In this document: positions 34,707-44,103 of the stretch, in pieces | How positions within the stretch are numbered: position 1 is the first letter of the stretch | How the letters are laid out: each line of letters opens with the position of its first letter | From: an uncultured Christensenella sp. | Lineage (GTDB): Bacteria > Bacillota > Clostridia > Christensenellales > Borkfalkiaceae | Length of the DNA stretch: 64,000 nt | Assembly (NCBI GenBank): GCA_910585785.1 | Contig: CAJUEV010000006.1 | Span: forward strand, 29,757-93,756 | Direction of reading: 5' to 3' | Translations under genes and position numbers: made by a program | Notes under the pieces: model-generated | The model's input: the letters and a program-made list of their open reading frames with translations, nothing else | Database searches by the model: none | Told to the model about the DNA's origin: nothing

Positions 34707-37700
34707 TTAAGCGGCTTCATTTGTTTCGATTGTTCTTACCGAAGAAATATAAACCGTTTTACCTTGACAGGAACCCATCAACCGCAAAACTATTTCATCG
34801 CCGTGCCTATCATATCCGGCATCCTGCGTGTCAATAACAACCCGCGTCCATTCGTTTTGTGCAAGAGTAGTATCGTTGCACCACCAGCCGCCCGTTTTTA
34901 CGCCGCTGTCGGCGGTGTATGCATAAAACTCGATATATCTCGAATACTCGCTCTTTGCAAGGAACACACCCGTTTCATTGCTTGCGATATTCGAAATTTT
35001 AATGGAACCCGCTTCGCTTCCGTAATGCTGTTCGGTACTGTAAGCCACGGTGTTGCCGTTGGCGTTTAAGTTTGCCGCGCCCAACTCGCTTGCTTCAAGC
35101 AATATTCCAGTATCCGCTTTTTGCAATATCAATTTAAAGCTTGCATTAAGCGCGCCTTCGGCGGAATAAGTTAAAGTTATCGCTTGCGAGCCCGCGTATG
35201 CGGGAACGCTGATTTTTCCGTTGCTTACGGGCACGTTATTGCCCAAAGCGTCTTTAACGGCAACAGTAACCTGCTTTTGTACCGTATTGCCGAACAAATC
35301 CTTAACAGTACTTTTTACATCGGGAAGCGCATATTCGGTACCGGTATATTTAACAAGTTTACCGTTTTCGGCGCCTTCAAGCTTTACCGCGATTGTATTT
35401 TGTATATACGCGTTGACTTTGTCTTCGCCCACGATATATTGAATATTGCTTTGCGTTGCATTCACAGGACCATTGCGTCCGCCTATTCCGAAGTTGTCGC
35501 CCGTAACCTGATAGGTTGAGAAGTTTACCTGCCCCGCCTCGTACAAATTATTGCCCTGTTTAACGTAAACGCAAAGTTTATCTCCGCTTCTTGCGTAAAT
35601 CATAGTAGTTTTAACGGTAGAAGACGAACGAAGCGCAGCCATAACTTCGCTTGGGGTGTTGTAAACGTCTACCATTCCTTTCCAGGCTCCACCGTAGCCG
35701 CCGAATTTTCCGTCGTTGTTAACTAATTCGATACCGAGAAGCTGGTCTGCTCCGCCCATGTAAGCGCCAACGTAGTTCCAGCCCGCAGCGGGAAGAGAAA
35801 CGTCAAACGTCATAGCCCAATGAGTAGAACTGCCTATTTTATGCGACTGCGCGTCGCTGCCCGCAGGAGCGGTGTAGGCGTAGCTCTCCCAGGTTAAAGC
35901 GTTTACGTTATCAGCATAAACGGCTTTCACCGTATGCGTGGCAGCGTTTGTCTTAAACTCGTCGGTGAAAATTTTCAACGTACCGTCTATAAGATAATAG
36001 TCGAAAATCTTTCCCGCTTTTGCCTCGTGCGTAAGTTTAACCGTCGCGCCTTTGCCGAAGACTGTGCCGCCTTCCGTTGCGGAAGCGCCGTCCTCAAAGG
36101 TTATTGTGCTTGTATCGGCAAAGCGTATTCCGAATTCCGCGCCGTTTGCGGTAAGTTGATACTTGTTGCCCTCTATGTCCTCACCGTTTACGGTGAAGCA
36201 CACAAACGCCTTGTTTGCAGGCGCGCCGTTGCAAGTCAATGTAACAACTTCGTTATCCTTGTAAGCCGTTCCGTATTTGGGCGCCGAAAGTTCAAGATAT
36301 TGCGACGAGCTCGTTTCCTTGGTTACCTCAACGTCCTCGTAAGGTACGCCGTATACCGCGGTTACATAAACTATATCGCCGGCAGCCGCGCCGTTGAAAC
36401 TGTATACAAACTTATTAAGTCCCTCGTCCCAAACGCTCTTTTCCGCTATGTTTTGGGGCGCCTTATTTCTGCCGAAACTTACTTTAACCCATTTACCGGC
36501 AACGGTAACCGCGTCTCGGCACCACCATCCGCCTACGGCTATGCCGCTCTTTTCGGAGTATACGTAGAAATAAATTTCTCTGTATTTGTCAAGGTCGGCC
36601 GCGCCGTTATTCAACGCAAACGCCTGTTCGTTGCCGCTTAACGTAACTTTAAGCGTGTTGTTTGCGTCCACCGTCTTATCTTCGCCGTCATAACCGAAGT
36701 CGGAAACGTGCTCTATCTGAGAAGGCTTCCAGCCGGTTTGTGTGGGATGATAAACAAGCCCGTCGGTTTCGCCCGCTTTATCTATGGCGTTAAGTTTTTC
36801 GTTGTCGTTTTCAATACGGTCCTCGTATTTTACGGTTACGCTATGCGCGGTGGTCGTCGTTGTAAACGAAGCGTCTTCAAACGAATTGCCGTCAACGAAA
36901 ATTCCCGCAAAGTACTTTCCTTCGGGAGAAGTTCCCTTGTAAGTTATAATAACCGTGGTTCCGACAGGCACGGTAACGGTGCCCGTTTTGTCGCCGATAT
37001 ACAGCCCGTCGGAAAGGGTGATAACACAGGCGTCTACGTATATCGCTTTGACGGTTACGTTTTTATCAGTAATATAGAAAGTGTCGCCGGTAATGTTTTG
37101 CCCGTTGACTTCATAGCAGAAGAACAGTTTTTCGCCGTTTTGTTTGGGCGCGGAAAGTTTGACTTTGTCGCCTATGCGGTAATCTTTGGCGGCGAAATCC
37201 ACAAGGTCGTCGCCCTTGGTAAGCGTTGCCGCAAACGTTGCGTGCACAAGTTCGGTTTTTGACGCCAAAGCCACCACTTTTATATTTTTAACGGAGCCGT
37301 TAGTCAGCGTTTTGTCGTTTTCGGTGACGGGTTTTCTTGCGCCCAAGCCAAAGCTTTCGCCGCTTTTTAATTGAAGGTCTGCCGATATATCAACGTTGGC
37401 TATAAAATACTCTTTTCCGTCGTATTCTACAAAAGTCTTTATAATCGAGCCCAAACGCAGGTATTTGACGGTTACGGGTTTGGCTTCCGTCGCCGCGCGG
37501 AACGCCGCAATCACTTCGTTTGAAAGCGCAACGCCGTTGCCCCACTTCCAACTTCCGCCGTAACCGCAGAATTTTCCGCTTGCGCCGTTTAACTCGAAAC
37601 CGAGAATCTGGTCTGAACCGCCAACATACGCTGCGGTATACGCCCAATCCGACGCCATATTGTAAACGTCGTAATAAAGCGCCCAGTTTTTGCCTGCGCC

Positions 37701-39155
37701 CAATTTGTGAATCTGAGCGTCGCCGCCTACGGGAGCCACATAATCGGGAGTAGCCCAGGACATATTTTCATACGTAATTTCCCCGTCGACGTATCTTACT
37801 TCAACGGTGTTTACGTCTTCGGTTATAACAAACGAGTTTCCGGGCAAAACTTTGCCGTTAAGCAGGAAGCAGTCCACCGTTTTGCCGTCTATTTTCTTTG
37901 CGGAAAGGTTTATTGTATCCCCTTTGAAGAATTTGTCGGAATCTAACGTAACGTTTTCTTTTGCCTCTACCTTTGCGGGCGCTTTGGGCACCGCGTTCAT
38001 AGAAGAAAAGTAAAGTTTTCCGTTGGGAATAACCTTTTGACCGTAATCGAAAATAACTCTTATGGACATACCCGTTATATCGTTTGTTCCTACGGGTTTG
38101 TTGTTTGTGACGTTCATACTGCCCGAAGCGCCCGCAGGGTATTCGCCCCAAACGCGCGTGGACCATACCATTTTAAACCACTTGCCTTTTTGTACAGCGG
38201 TATCGTTCCACCAGTTGGAGCCCATTACTATATTGTCGTTGCCTTCGTAATAGACCCACATTTCAAGCTGTTCATAGTCGGTTATATCCAACATAGCGGG
38301 AACGTCAACCGAAACGTACGCTTCGTTATTTTCGGTTTTAGTTACGCCGTCAAACGTTATTTCGTACGCGCCCTCGGTATTTCCGTCGGGAGCGCCCGCG
38401 GGGAATTCGGAAACAAATTTACCCTTATAACTGCTTTCGTGGCAGTTTACCTGTTTTGCGCCGAACGCCTCGTTGAAGTACAGCACTCTGTCTTTAACCA
38501 GCCTGTCGGGGCTGTCGACTTTGCGGGTGTATTCATAATCGTTTGCGTTGCCCACCGCGTCTTCAACGTGTATTCTTATCGCATACGAGCCTTCGCCCTG
38601 CTCTACCGAGAAGCGTGTGTTTATTATAGGCACTTCCGTTTCGGTTTTGTCGGGAGCGATATAAAAAACCTTAGCCCAGCATTTTTCGCGCACGTAGTCG
38701 CCAGACAACGTGTACGAAGGCATTTTGTACGAATTGCCGTTTATAAAAAACGAAGGTAAGTTGCGCTCGTCAAGGTTTATGGTAGGCGCCGTTCTGTCGG
38801 CAAAGTCGATAGAAACTTTTACGTCGCTTACGTTTTTTCTGCCTGCGGAGTATACAAACTCGTAAACGCCCGCCTGATTTACAGTAACCGCCTCGTAACT
38901 TACGTCAAGCTCTTCGCCGGAAGCGCTTTTTGCGGATTTAAGATAAACGTTGTATCCCGCAAGAATCATTCCGTTTTTGTCTACAACGTCATAGTCGGGA
39001 ATAACGTACGTGCCAAGGTCCGCTTCAATTCTTTCGGGGGCGTCTATGCGGCCGTTTACTTTATTACAGCCGGAAGTTATAGCCAAGCCGGAAGCGCTTA
39101 CTGCAAACACCGAAAGCACCGCGATAAATGCCTTTCTTTTTTTAGATAATTTCAT
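34707..39155 (-). CDS. Giant modular lipoprotein with repeated carbohydrate-binding-like and Ig-like modules
   Basis: A 1482-residue protein. A signal peptide ends ITSGC (Cys near 30). An Ig-like region follows (APERIEADLGTYVIPDYDVVDKNG and onward). Three related modules carry a W-rich core: EMWVYYEGNDNIVMGSNWWND (about 300), YFYVYSEKSGIAVGGWWCRD (about 870) and FYAYTADSGVKTGGWWCND (about 1425). Two laminin-G-like modules start ENMSWATPDYVAPVGGDAQI (about 460) and LTWESYAYTAPAGSDAQSH (about 1085). Short beta modules of the type GDKVKLSAPKQNGEKLFFCYEVNG recur. No catalytic motif is recognised. It follows the binding protein of the importer by 18 bp. A surface glycan-binding role is inferred. 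Confidence 0.75.
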   Translation of the reverse strand: MKLSKKRKAFIAVLSVFAVSASGLAITSGCNKVNGRIDAPERIEADLGTYVIPDYDVVDKNGMILAGYNVYLKSAKSASGEELDVSYEAVTVNQAGVYEFVYSAGRKNVSDVKVSIDFADRTAPTINLDERNLPSFFINGNSYKMPSYTLSGDYVREKCWAKVFYIAPDKTETEVPIINTRFSVEQGEGSYAIRIHVEDAVGNANDYEYTRKVDSPDRLVKDRVLYFNEAFGAKQVNCHESSYKGKFVSEFPAGAPDGNTEGAYEITFDGVTKTENNEAYVSVDVPAMLDITDYEQLEMWVYYEGNDNIVMGSNWWNDTAVQKGKWFKMVWSTRVWGEYPAGASGSMNVTNNKPVGTNDITGMSIRVIFDYGQKVIPNGKLYFSSMNAVPKAPAKVEAKENVTLDSDKFFKGDTINLSAKKIDGKTVDCFLLNGKVLPGNSFVITEDVNTVEVRYVDGEITYENMSWATPDYVAPVGGDAQIHKLGAGKNWALYYDVYNMASDWAYTAAYVGGSDQILGFELNGASGKFCGYGGSWKWGNGVALSNEVIAAFRAATEAKPVTVKYLRLGSIIKTFVEYDGKEYFIANVDISADLQLKSGESFGLGARKPVTENDKTLTNGSVKNIKVVALASKTELVHATFAATLTKGDDLVDFAAKDYRIGDKVKLSAPKQNGEKLFFCYEVNGQNITGDTFYITDKNVTVKAIYVDACVITLSDGLYIGDKTGTVTVPVGTTVIITYKGTSPEGKYFAGIFVDGNSFEDASFTTTTTAHSVTVKYEDRIENDNEKLNAIDKAGETDGLVYHPTQTGWKPSQIEHVSDFGYDGEDKTVDANNTLKVTLSGNEQAFALNNGAADLDKYREIYFYVYSEKSGIAVGGWWCRDAVTVAGKWVKVSFGRNKAPQNIAEKSVWDEGLNKFVYSFNGAAAGDIVYVTAVYGVPYEDVEVTKETSSSQYLELSAPKYGTAYKDNEVVTLTCNGAPANKAFVCFTVNGEDIEGNKYQLTANGAEFGIRFADTSTITFEDGASATEGGTVFGKGATVKLTHEAKAGKIFDYYLIDGTLKIFTDEFKTNAATHTVKAVYADNVNALTWESYAYTAPAGSDAQSHKIGSSTHWAMTFDVSLPAAGWNYVGAYMGGADQLLGIELVNNDGKFGGYGGAWKGMVDVYNTPSEVMAALRSSSTVKTTMIYARSGDKLCVYVKQGNNLYEAGQVNFSTYQVTGDNFGIGGRNGPVNATQSNIQYIVGEDKVNAYIQNTIAVKLEGAENGKLVKYTGTEYALPDVKSTVKDLFGNTVQKQVTVAVKDALGNNVPVSNGKISVPAYAGSQAITLTYSAEGALNASFKLILQKADTGILLEASELGAANLNANGNTVAYSTEQHYGSEAGSIKISNIASNETGVFLAKSEYSRYIEFYAYTADSGVKTGGWWCNDTTLAQNEWTRVVIDTQDAGYDRHGDEIVLRLMGSCQGKTVYISSVRTIETNEAA

Positions 39156-39173
39156 AATTTTCCCCTTTATAAT

Positions 39174-40733
39174 TTACTCGCTCGCTTCAAGCGCTTTTAC
39201 GTACACGCTCCACTGTGCCGCTATTTCGGCGCTGCAAGTCGCCAATATCGAAGAAGCCGAAGTTCCGTTGTACAATTCTTTATCCGGTCCGGAAATACCG
39301 GGCAAATCGCCAAGTCCTCCACGATACGCCATAGGTGACGCATTTATGGGAAATACGGGAACAAAGTCGTTGCCGAACGCCTCGATTCTCGAACGTACGA
39401 AGTCCGAAACTGTTACGCTTTCATCGGGAACGTAATTTGTGGGATAGGTAAGTCCCTGCAACTCGGTCGCAATTATTTTTTGCGCACGGTCGGAGAACAG
39501 GTATACAAGATAGTCTTTTGCAAGTTTTTTCTTGCTTTCGGGACGGTAAGCGGGTATTCCTATGGGGTAGTTGGGCGTCGCCGTATAACCCATAAGTCTT
39601 GCCTGTTTAACCGCATTGAAGTCCTCCGCGCTTACGCCGGCAACTTCCGTTTTCCCCTCGTCAACGGCGGTAACCACTTCTACAAGTTTGCTTTCCGTGC
39701 CTACCGTTGCAAGTTTTTGCGCAAGTTCGCTTATAACGGGGTTGCGCATCATTCCTATTTTTTGGGGATTGAGCATCAAGTCGGAGGACATTTCGTTTTC
39801 AAGCCAGTCGCCGTTTACCATAAACGCAACTTTTTTGTTGTCGTCGCGATAGCCGTTTGACAAAAACGCCGACTGCGCGTCCGTAAAGCCCATACGTCCC
39901 GCGTGCTTGTGCATATATCCGTTGTCCGCGCGCATAATCTCGCTCATCGTTTCAAGCGCATAGCGCCTGCCGTCCGCGTTGTTTATTTGCTGTCCGAGTT
40001 TCCACGACGAAGTCGATTCATCCCAATATTCGCCGTAGAAATATTTATTAAACGATTCAAGTCCTTCATACTGCGCCCACCAAACTACTCCCACGTAGTC
40101 CCAGTAGTAGTTGATGCCCGCAGAAGCGGAAAAGGCGTAATAACCTTTGCTTTTAAGGTCTTCTGCCATTTCTATAAACTGGTTAGTGGTTTTGGGGAGC
40201 GTCCATTTGCCGGCGCCGAAGGCTTCGTCCAAGGTGCCTATATTATAACAAAACGCCGACACCGAGTTGTTTGAAAACATCTGATAGCGCTTTCCGTCCT
40301 TCGCTTCCGCATAGTCGTAAAGCGTTTTATTTGTTTTATCCTTGATTGCAAGCGTTTCTCCGGTGGGAATCGCCTCGTAAACGTCCGTTAAATCTTCAAG
40401 TTTTTTTGCGTCCTGCGAGTCGTACATATTCAAAAGCGGCATAACTATGTCGTTTTTTTCCTGATTGGATTTCAAAAGCGACTGTATTTCGCCCGCCTGA
40501 TGGCTTGCAACGTATTTTACGGTTACGCCCGTAAGCGCCTTATAATCGGCTGCAAGTCTATCGTATACCGTCGAGCCGAATCCGCCCGATTTATAATGAA
40601 TGGAAATACTTCCGCTTCCGCCGCCGTTGCCGCCGGGGTCGTCATTATGTTTGCACGCCGTAAGCCCGAACGCGGCGCTCATTATCATTGCCGCGCCCAT
40701 TGCGGCACAACTTATTTTAAAAATCTTTTTCAT
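39174..40733 (-). CDS. Extracellular sugar-binding lipoprotein of ABC importer
   Basis: A 519-residue solute-binding protein with lipobox LTAC (Cys near 27) and a Gly/Ser-rich linker (GGNGGGSGS). The family pattern is clear: ISIHYKSGGFGSTVYDRLAADYKALTG, then KNDIVMPLLNMYDSQDA, later KVAFMVNGDWLENEM and IPAYRPESKKKLAKDYLVYLFSD. It is longer than maltose-type binding proteins, in the range seen for oligosaccharide-specific CUT1 systems. It lies in the operon GH2-permease-permease-lipoprotein-this gene-giant lipoprotein. The ligand is unknown; the GH2 and GH3 neighbours suggest beta-linked oligosaccharides. Confidence 0.9.
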   Translation of the reverse strand: MKKIFKISCAAMGAAMIMSAAFGLTACKHNDDPGGNGGGSGSISIHYKSGGFGSTVYDRLAADYKALTGVTVKYVASHQAGEIQSLLKSNQEKNDIVMPLLNMYDSQDAKKLEDLTDVYEAIPTGETLAIKDKTNKTLYDYAEAKDGKRYQMFSNNSVSAFCYNIGTLDEAFGAGKWTLPKTTNQFIEMAEDLKSKGYYAFSASAGINYYWDYVGVVWWAQYEGLESFNKYFYGEYWDESTSSWKLGQQINNADGRRYALETMSEIMRADNGYMHKHAGRMGFTDAQSAFLSNGYRDDNKKVAFMVNGDWLENEMSSDLMLNPQKIGMMRNPVISELAQKLATVGTESKLVEVVTAVDEGKTEVAGVSAEDFNAVKQARLMGYTATPNYPIGIPAYRPESKKKLAKDYLVYLFSDRAQKIIATELQGLTYPTNYVPDESVTVSDFVRSRIEAFGNDFVPVFPINASPMAYRGGLGDLPGISGPDKELYNGTSASSILATCSAEIAAQWSVYVKALEASE

Positions 40734-40750
40734 TTATCTTACTCCTTATC

Positions 40751-42085
40751 TTAAACTTTTACGGGAATAACAAAAATTCCTTCGCCCGCAGCAAGTTTCA
40801 AATCTACTTTGTTGTTTTTGACTTCGTAAATTTTTCTTTCGCCGTTACGGTAAACAATCGCGCGGTTTGCATTTTTAAACTCGAAGCTGACAACCGACTT
40901 CTGCTGGTCTACGGGGTCGGTAAAGTTGGTTACCATAAGTCCCGCCCTGCCGTCTTTATCCTTAAACTGTCCAATAAGCGTATCCTGCGTTGCCGAAACT
41001 TTTTTTGCGCAGGAAAGTTCTTCAAGTTCGGTATTGAAGTTAAAGCTGGGATTGATGTATTCGGGGTCGTCGGCGGTATTTACCGTGCCGTTTACGCCCA
41101 TTACGCCCTCCCAGTCGAAGCTGAGATAAACGTGGTCGAATTTGGAAATTTCCTCGTTGACTTCCTTTGCCATCTGATAGTATTTGGTGGGCTTGCACGA
41201 AACGTCGTTTTCAACGCAGCCGCCGCCGAAGTTAAGGAAGGATTTACGGTAGGTAAACCAGCTGAATCCGTTTATTCCGAAGCACATATCGGTGTAAACC
41301 TGAAAAAGGAATTCCGCCTTGGAGGTAATTTCTCTCTGTCTACCGTTGATATCGCTGTAATTTTGAATAAACATATGGAACTCGGCGTCATTCGCCTTAG
41401 CGACGTCCGCATAACAGCTCATATCGTAAAGCCACTGGGTACCAATCGCATATCCGTCGCTTGTCTGCAACAGCGGATAAATATCGGTTGAAAGAATTTT
41501 TCTGCCGTTTATTTTTGACAAAACTTCGTCGTAGAGTTTTGTGGCGTAACTCAACGTTTCGTCCATCTGGGTGTTTGAAATTTTGTGCATCATATCGCCG
41601 TTGATATACAGCGTTATGTCCTTGCCGGCATAAATTTCGTTAAGGCGTTCCACGCGCTCCGCAACTTCGTCAAAAACGATTTCGTAAGGTTCGTCCCAGA
41701 CGTTTATCATATCAACCGCGGGATAAACGCTGTAATCGGTTTCGTCAAGTTCTACCCCTTCAACATTGGTAAGCGAAGTATCCATACCGACTATGGCTTT
41801 AAGTCCCGCTTTTTCACAATTTACAAGCTGCTCGGTAAACGCGGGAGTGCCGCGCTTTGCCATAACGCCGTCTATAAACATATGCGTAAGTCCCATTTCC
41901 GCCGCAAGCTTATAGTCGGCTTCGGTATTTATGGGAGGGTCCCATCCGCCAATCCACATATATTGATTGTCCTCGTATTCGGGGTACTTTTCATCCGCGG
42001 ACGAACCGCCTCCGCACCCCGCCATCGACAGCGCGGTTATTCCCGCGACTATCAGCACAAAAGCCGACTTTTTGCCGAACTTCAT
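40751..42085 (-). CDS. Glycoside-hydrolase-like TIM-barrel lipoprotein
   Basis: A 444-residue product with lipobox SMAGC (Cys near 24) followed by a GGGSS linker. The body reads like a clan A-type TIM barrel: MWIGGWDPPINTEADYKLAAEMGLTHMFID, AGLKAIVGMD, DMINVWDEPYEIVFDEVAERV (a possible acid/base Glu in WDEPYE near 132), ILSTDIYPL, and INGFSWFTYRKSF. A small C-terminal beta domain ends IVYRNGERKIYEVKNN. It is an extracellular enzyme or binding protein coexpressed with the importer. I do not recognise the GH family. Confidence 0.65.
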   Translation of the reverse strand: MKFGKKSAFVLIVAGITALSMAGCGGGSSADEKYPEYEDNQYMWIGGWDPPINTEADYKLAAEMGLTHMFIDGVMAKRGTPAFTEQLVNCEKAGLKAIVGMDTSLTNVEGVELDETDYSVYPAVDMINVWDEPYEIVFDEVAERVERLNEIYAGKDITLYINGDMMHKISNTQMDETLSYATKLYDEVLSKINGRKILSTDIYPLLQTSDGYAIGTQWLYDMSCYADVAKANDAEFHMFIQNYSDINGRQREITSKAEFLFQVYTDMCFGINGFSWFTYRKSFLNFGGGCVENDVSCKPTKYYQMAKEVNEEISKFDHVYLSFDWEGVMGVNGTVNTADDPEYINPSFNFNTELEELSCAKKVSATQDTLIGQFKDKDGRAGLMVTNFTDPVDQQKSVVSFEFKNANRAIVYRNGERKIYEVKNNKVDLKLAAGEGIFVIPVKV

Positions 42086-42123
42086 ATTTTCCTCCTAATT
42101 TTTATTTTCAATTAAATATTTTT

Positions 42124-42168
42124 TTGTACGAAGACGCTTCGTACAAGGGGCGCATAAAAATATGCGCC
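42124..42168 (-). other. Two hairpins between permease and lipoprotein genes
   Basis: TTGTACGAAG/CTTCGTACAA with a 3-nt loop (42124-42146) and GGCGCATA/TATGCGCC with loop AAAA (42149-42168) lie in the 103-bp gap. On the minus strand A-rich rather than U-rich sequence follows, so mRNA segment stabilisation is more likely than termination. Confidence 0.55.
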
Positions 42169-42188
42169 GAAATTTTAAATTTTTTGGT

Positions 42189-43058
42189 TTAGCCCTTTAT
42201 GCCGCCGACGCTCATAGACTCCATCATCGTGTTCTGGAAGCATATAAACATCACTATTACGGGAATTACGCTGATTATCAGCCCTGCAAACAACACGGGA
42301 TAGTTTATACCCCTTGTCATTTCAAGCTGGAAAATGTAAAGGCCCGAAGAAAGAGTGGGATAGGACTGTAAAAACAGCGTGGGCTCCATATAGTCGTTCC
42401 ACAACTGAACTACCGCCACCATAAACAACGAGCCTATTACGGGCAACGCCTGCGGCAGCATTATTCTGAAAAATACCTTCAAATGGCTTGCGCCGTCTAT
42501 AAAGCCCGCTTCCGCATACGTCCAGGACAGGGTCCTGAAAAACGAATACAATACTATAAAGTTGAACCCGAAGCCCGCCGCCTTTGTGACAAGCAAGAAG
42601 GGCGTGTCTATAATTCCGAGTATCGTATACACCTTGTATTGCGAAGGGAATGAACCGACGATGGGAATCATCATAGTTACCAGCGCAACGCCGTATATAA
42701 AGCCCCTGCCGGGAAATTTGTATTTTGCCACCACGTACGCCGTAACAGAGGAAACAAACACCCCTAAAAAGGCGCCGCCGCACGAATACCAAACGGAGTT
42801 CCAGAACATTACGAACATATTGTTGCCGTTTGCCTGAACCGCGGTAAACGCTTTGCCGTAGTTTGAAAACAACCACTGTTTGGGAAGCCCGTTAAGGTTT
42901 TGGTTGAATTCGGACTGCCCTTTCAACGAAGCCGAAAGCGCCCAAAGCATTGCAAAAATCAACGTGAAGGCGTAGATAGCGAAAATTATAAATACAACTA
43001 TCTTTGCCACGAGAAAATCTTTGCTGCTTCTCATTCCTTTTCTTTTCACAGTTTTCAT
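42189..43058 (-). CDS. ABC sugar transporter permease (MalG type)
   Basis: A 289-residue membrane protein with about six hydrophobic segments. The EAA loop is YAEAGFIDGASHLKVFFRIMLPQALP (about 190-215; Gly replaces Ala in the usual EAA). The C terminus ends in a hydrophobic segment and a FQNTMMESMSVGGIKG tail typical of the family. It pairs with the upstream permease (10-bp gap). A strong GAGGAGGG ribosome site precedes the ATG. The importer has no ATPase gene of its own; the MsmK-type protein at 50 kb probably serves. Confidence 0.9.
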   Translation of the reverse strand: MKTVKRKGMRSSKDFLVAKIVVFIIFAIYAFTLIFAMLWALSASLKGQSEFNQNLNGLPKQWLFSNYGKAFTAVQANGNNMFVMFWNSVWYSCGGAFLGVFVSSVTAYVVAKYKFPGRGFIYGVALVTMMIPIVGSFPSQYKVYTILGIIDTPFLLVTKAAGFGFNFIVLYSFFRTLSWTYAEAGFIDGASHLKVFFRIMLPQALPVIGSLFMVAVVQLWNDYMEPTLFLQSYPTLSSGLYIFQLEMTRGINYPVLFAGLIISVIPVIVMFICFQNTMMESMSVGGIKG

Positions 43059-43068
43059 AGCGCCCTCC

Positions 43069-44085
43069 TCAATAAGTGACCTGCGGGTCTATTTTATTGA
43101 ATATATAGCGCACAATGAAGACCACCGGCACGCTTACAAACGTAAAGAACATACCTATCGCCGCGGGATAATTCAAATCCACCGCTTTTTGCGTCTGACG
43201 GTATATCCAGAACGAAATAGTCATAGTAGCGGGGTTATCCACCTCCGCGCCCACGCCCGCAAACAACAGTATGGGACCGGTACTGTTAAACATAGACGTT
43301 ATAACCAGAATAAGCGTTGTGGAAAGAGTGGGCCATACCATAGGCAGTATAATTTGGGTAAGCTCCCTGTACCAAGGGACGCCGTCAAGCTTTGCCGCCT
43401 CCATTACCTCCTGCGGCACGCGCGACATAGCGCTTTGATATAAAATCATATTTATACCGAAACCCGTCCATATGGTATACGCGATAATCGTTCCCGTAGC
43501 AGTGGCGTCGTCCGTAAGCAAAGGCGGAACGCGCACGCCGAACAGTGACAAAAGCATATCCAAAGGTCCGCCGTAATCAATAAGCATTTTATAGGTGGTT
43601 ACAAACAATACCGCGCTTATTATCGAAGGCAGAAAAAACAGCACTCTGAAAAATTTGTATCCCCACAATTTTTTATAGAGGAAATAAGCCACAAAAAACG
43701 AAACGGGCACCATACAAAGCCCCGCGGCAAAGTATTTGAAGGTATTTTTAAGCGCGCTTACTATTACGGAATTGGGATTGCCCCACTCGTTGAAAAATCT
43801 TTGAAAATTATACAAAGACCATTTGAAAATTTCGCCGCCGTTTTCGCCGTAACCTTCAAACTCCTGAAACGCCATTATTATAGAGTTTGAATTTATCCAA
43901 ACGTAAAATATGGCAAACTGAACCAAGGGCAGCAGCAACATTCCGTAACAGAAAATATATTCCGAAATTTTGCGTTTGGAAATCTTTTTTTTCTTTTTCG
44001 CCTGTTCGGGCTGCGGATTTACATCTTCCGCAACTTCTTCGACTTCCGCGGCGGTTTCAACCGCCAAAGCTTCCGATTGCTCCAT
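43069..44085 (-). CDS. ABC sugar transporter permease (MalF type)
   Basis: A 338-residue membrane protein. An acidic/lysine-rich cytosolic N-terminal stretch (about 40 residues, AEVEEVAEDVNPQPEQAKKKKK) precedes six hydrophobic segments. The EAA loop is VPQEVMEAAKLDGVPWYREL (about 245), which contacts the ATPase. It forms the channel with the MalG-type partner encoded just downstream. It follows the GH2 gene by 18 bp, so hydrolase and importer are coexpressed. Confidence 0.9.
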   Translation of the reverse strand: MEQSEALAVETAAEVEEVAEDVNPQPEQAKKKKKISKRKISEYIFCYGMLLLPLVQFAIFYVWINSNSIIMAFQEFEGYGENGGEIFKWSLYNFQRFFNEWGNPNSVIVSALKNTFKYFAAGLCMVPVSFFVAYFLYKKLWGYKFFRVLFFLPSIISAVLFVTTYKMLIDYGGPLDMLLSLFGVRVPPLLTDDATATGTIIAYTIWTGFGINMILYQSAMSRVPQEVMEAAKLDGVPWYRELTQIILPMVWPTLSTTLILVITSMFNSTGPILLFAGVGAEVDNPATMTISFWIYRQTQKAVDLNYPAAIGMFFTFVSVPVVFIVRYIFNKIDPQVTY

Positions 44086-44103
44086 CTTTTCCCCCTCCTT
44101 TAT

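Noticed and set aside
35934..38759. Several long plus-strand frames (235, 184, 240 codons)
   Set aside because: They mirror the giant lipoprotein gene in the other strand and have no ribosome sites or recognisable motifs.
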